Shown: positions 62,444 to 64,000 of the stretch, in pieces
Layout: each line of letters starts with the position of its first letter
Position numbering within the stretch: position 1 is the first letter of the stretch
NCBI GenBank assembly: GCA_030148505.1
Contig: JASBTI010000004.1
Span: 62,001-126,000 of the forward strand
Reading direction: 5' to 3'
Source: Rhodanobacter sp.
Lineage (GTDB): Bacteria; Pseudomonadota; Gammaproteobacteria; Xanthomonadales; Rhodanobacteraceae
DNA length: 64,000 bases
Program-made: the position numbers and the translations under genes
The notes under the pieces: model-generated
Told to the model about the DNA's origin: nothing
The model's input: the letters and a program-made list of their open reading frames with translations, nothing else
Databases searched by the model: none

Positions 62444-64000
62444 ATGCTCAGCTTCAACTTCGACAACGCGTTGATCCGCGACTTGCCCGGCGATCCGCAG
62501 CAGGGGCCGCAGGTGCGCCAGGTGGAAGGCGCGCTGTATTCGCGCGTCGACCCGACACCGGTACCGGTACCGCGCCTGCTGGCGCATTCGGCGGAGATGG
62601 CGGCGGTGCTCGATATCGATGAAGCCGATGTCGCCACGCCGGCCTTCGCCCAGGTGTTCGGCGGCAATGCCTTGCTCGACGGCATGCAGCCGTTTGCCGG
62701 CAACTACGGCGGGCATCAGTTCGGCAACTGGGCCGGCCAGCTCGGTGACGGCCGGGCGATCTCGCTGGGCGAGGCGATCAATGCCGCGGGCCAGCGCTGG
62801 GAGCTGCAGCTTAAGGGTGCCGGGAGGACGCCGTATTCGCGCGGCGCGGACGGGCGCGCCGTGTTGCGCTCGTCGCTGCGGGAATTCCTGTGCAGCGAGG
62901 CGATGCATCATCTGGGCGTGCCGACCACCCGCGCGCTGAGCCTGGTCGATACCGGCGCAGCGGTCGTGCGCGACATGTTCTACGACGGCCATGCGGCGCC
63001 GGAACCGGGTGCGATCGTTTGCCGCGTGGCGCCCTCGTTCCTCCGCTTCGGTCACTTCGAGTTGCCGGCCTCGCGCGGCGATACCGGCTTGCTGAGGCAG
63101 TTGGTGGACTTCACCATCCGCCGCGATTTCCCCGAGCTCGAAGGCGCGGGCGAGTCGCTTTACGCGGCCTGGTTCAGCCAGGTCTGCGAGCGCACGGCGG
63201 TGATGATCGCGCATTGGATGCGCGTGGGTTTCGTCCACGGGGTGATGAATACCGACAACATGTCGATCCTCGGGCTGACCATCGACTATGGCCCTTATGG
63301 CTGGGTCGACAACTACGATCCCGACTGGACGCCGAATACCACCGATGCGCAACGTCGTCGTTACCGCTTCGGCCAGCAGCCGGATGTGGCATGGTGGAAT
63401 CTGAGCCGCTTGGTCGGGGCGCTGGCGCCGTTGTTTTCCAGCGTCGAACCGTTGCAGGCCGGGTTGGATCACTACGCGGCGGTCTACGCCGCTGCCGACC
63501 GCGCCACCATCGCCGCCAAGCTTGGCCTGGCGGCATGCCGCGAGGAGGATGTGGCGTTGATGCAGTCGTTGCAGTCGTTGATGCAGCAGGCCGAGATCGA
63601 CATGACGCTGTGGTTTCGTGCGCTCGCCCATGTCGACGCCGCGGCGCCCTCGCTGGAGCCGATGCGCGAGGCGTTCTATGACACCGCAAAGCAGGCGGCG
63701 GTCGAGCCGGCGTTGCGCGACTGGCTGGCACGTTATGCGGCACGGTTGCGTGACGATCCCCTGTCCGTCAGCCAATGGCGCGAGAAGATGCGCCTGGCCA
63801 ACCCCCGCTACGTGCTGCGCAATTACCTGGCGCAACAGGCCATCGATCGGGCGACGCAGGGCGATACCACCGGCATCCATGAGCTGCTCGAGGTGATGCG
63901 CCACCCATATGACGATCAGCCTGGCCGCGAGGCCTTTGCGCAGCGCCGTCCCGACTGGGCACGGCACAAGCCCGGTTGCTCGATGCTGTCGTGCAGTTCG
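62444..64000 (+). CDS. selO: Protein adenylyltransferase SelO (pseudokinase fold), stop just outside window
   Basis: A 519-residue member of the SelO/YdiU pseudokinase family, which transfers AMP to Ser, Thr or Tyr of target proteins with ATP bound in a flipped orientation. The last codon is the final triplet of the window, so the coding sequence is probably complete except for its stop. Signatures: [22 protein letters not shown] (about 91-112), [29 protein letters not shown] (ATP site), and [15 protein letters not shown] with the catalytic Asp/Asn. The C-terminus ends in CSMLSCSS, the redox Cys position that is selenocysteine in eukaryotes. Not flagged as an ordinary closed frame because no stop is visible. 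Confidence 0.92.
   Translation, partial: MLSFNFDNALIRDLPGDPQQGPQVRQVEGALYSRVDPTPVPVPRLLAHSAEMAAVLDIDEADVATPAFAQVFGGNALLDGMQPFAGNYGGHQFGNWAGQLGDGRAISLGEAINAAGQRWELQLKGAGRTPYSRGADGRAVLRSSLREFLCSEAMHHLGVPTTRALSLVDTGAAVVRDMFYDGHAAPEPGAIVCRVAPSFLRFGHFELPASRGDTGLLRQLVDFTIRRDFPELEGAGESLYAAWFSQVCERTAVMIAHWMRVGFVHGVMNTDNMSILGLTIDYGPYGWVDNYDPDWTPNTTDAQRRRYRFGQQPDVAWWNLSRLVGALAPLFSSVEPLQAGLDHYAAVYAAADRATIAAKLGLAACREEDVALMQSLQSLMQQAEIDMTLWFRALAHVDAAAPSLEPMREAFYDTAKQAAVEPALRDWLARYAARLRDDPLSVSQWREKMRLANPRYVLRNYLAQQAIDRATQGDTTGIHELLEVMRHPYDDQPGREAFAQRRPDWARHKPGCSMLSCSS

Noticed and set aside
62339-63967. Long minus-strand open frame of about 540 codons opposite selO
   Set aside because: The opposite strand encodes a complete SelO with all signature motifs; the minus frame has the same shadow composition as above.

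Overview
The window is a GC-rich, gene-dense chromosomal segment from a gammaproteobacterium of the order Xanthomonadales, most likely family Rhodanobacteraceae (Rhodanobacter/Dyella-like). The strongest evidence is the arginine pathway, which has the Xanthomonadales acetyl-citrulline design: N-acetylornithine carbamoyltransferase (argF'), N-acetylcitrulline deacetylase (argE') and a fused acetylglutamate kinase/synthase (argB), followed by argC, argH and proB. A nearly cysteine-free DksA, an orphan rsxB-nth pair and metG next to a ClpP paralogue fit the same group. I saw no rRNA, tRNA, CRISPR array, prophage or insertion sequence.

Layout: 1-3.2 kb holds dksA, sufE, cysS and a glycine-zipper envelope protein. 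3.3-12.9 kb is the arginine/proline operon. It is preceded by what looks like a complete transcription attenuator: a short ORF with clustered Arg codons, an antiterminator arm over its stop codon, and an intrinsic terminator. 13-23 kb holds ggt, a CDF transporter, an Slp lipoprotein, rlmJ, a His/Met-rich secreted protein, a DMT exporter, an AsmA protein, a PmtA-like methyltransferase and a cyclophilin. 23.1-25 kb looks acquired: a possible gene remnant beside an AT-richer PhnD-domain/GGDEF diguanylate cyclase with a TTG start. 25-31 kb carries a DUF1501/DUF1800 pair, small proteins, a methyltransferase and a porin.

31-38.8 kb is mostly housekeeping: nth, rsxB, a ClpP paralogue, metG, a DUF2147 protein, apbC, an FMN reductase, dcd and a lipoprotein. 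38.8-51 kb mixes a ChaN-like protein, a periplasmic methyltransferase, a frameshifted acetyltransferase, a LytS/LytTR two-component pair, an HDOD protein, a 33-residue Lys-rich microprotein, a pseudouridine synthase homologue without its catalytic Asp, a luciferase-like monooxygenase, a RIO kinase and a PQQ-type propeller. 51-64 kb has an FKBP, a half-size CDF protein, YaeQ, an RluA-type synthase, an OPT transporter, the mprF-virJ (lysyl-phosphatidylglycerol synthase/hydrolase) pair, rsmC-rsuA, a YkgJ protein, a DUF1415 protein and selO, whose last sense codon is the last codon of the window.

Three inverted REP-like pairs with GTAG-type heads lie between genes (10.36-10.43, 30.82-30.89 and 61.17-61.23 kb). 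In two of them the TAG of the head is the stop codon of the upstream gene. The most interesting candidate for an undescribed system is the arginine attenuator upstream of argF'.
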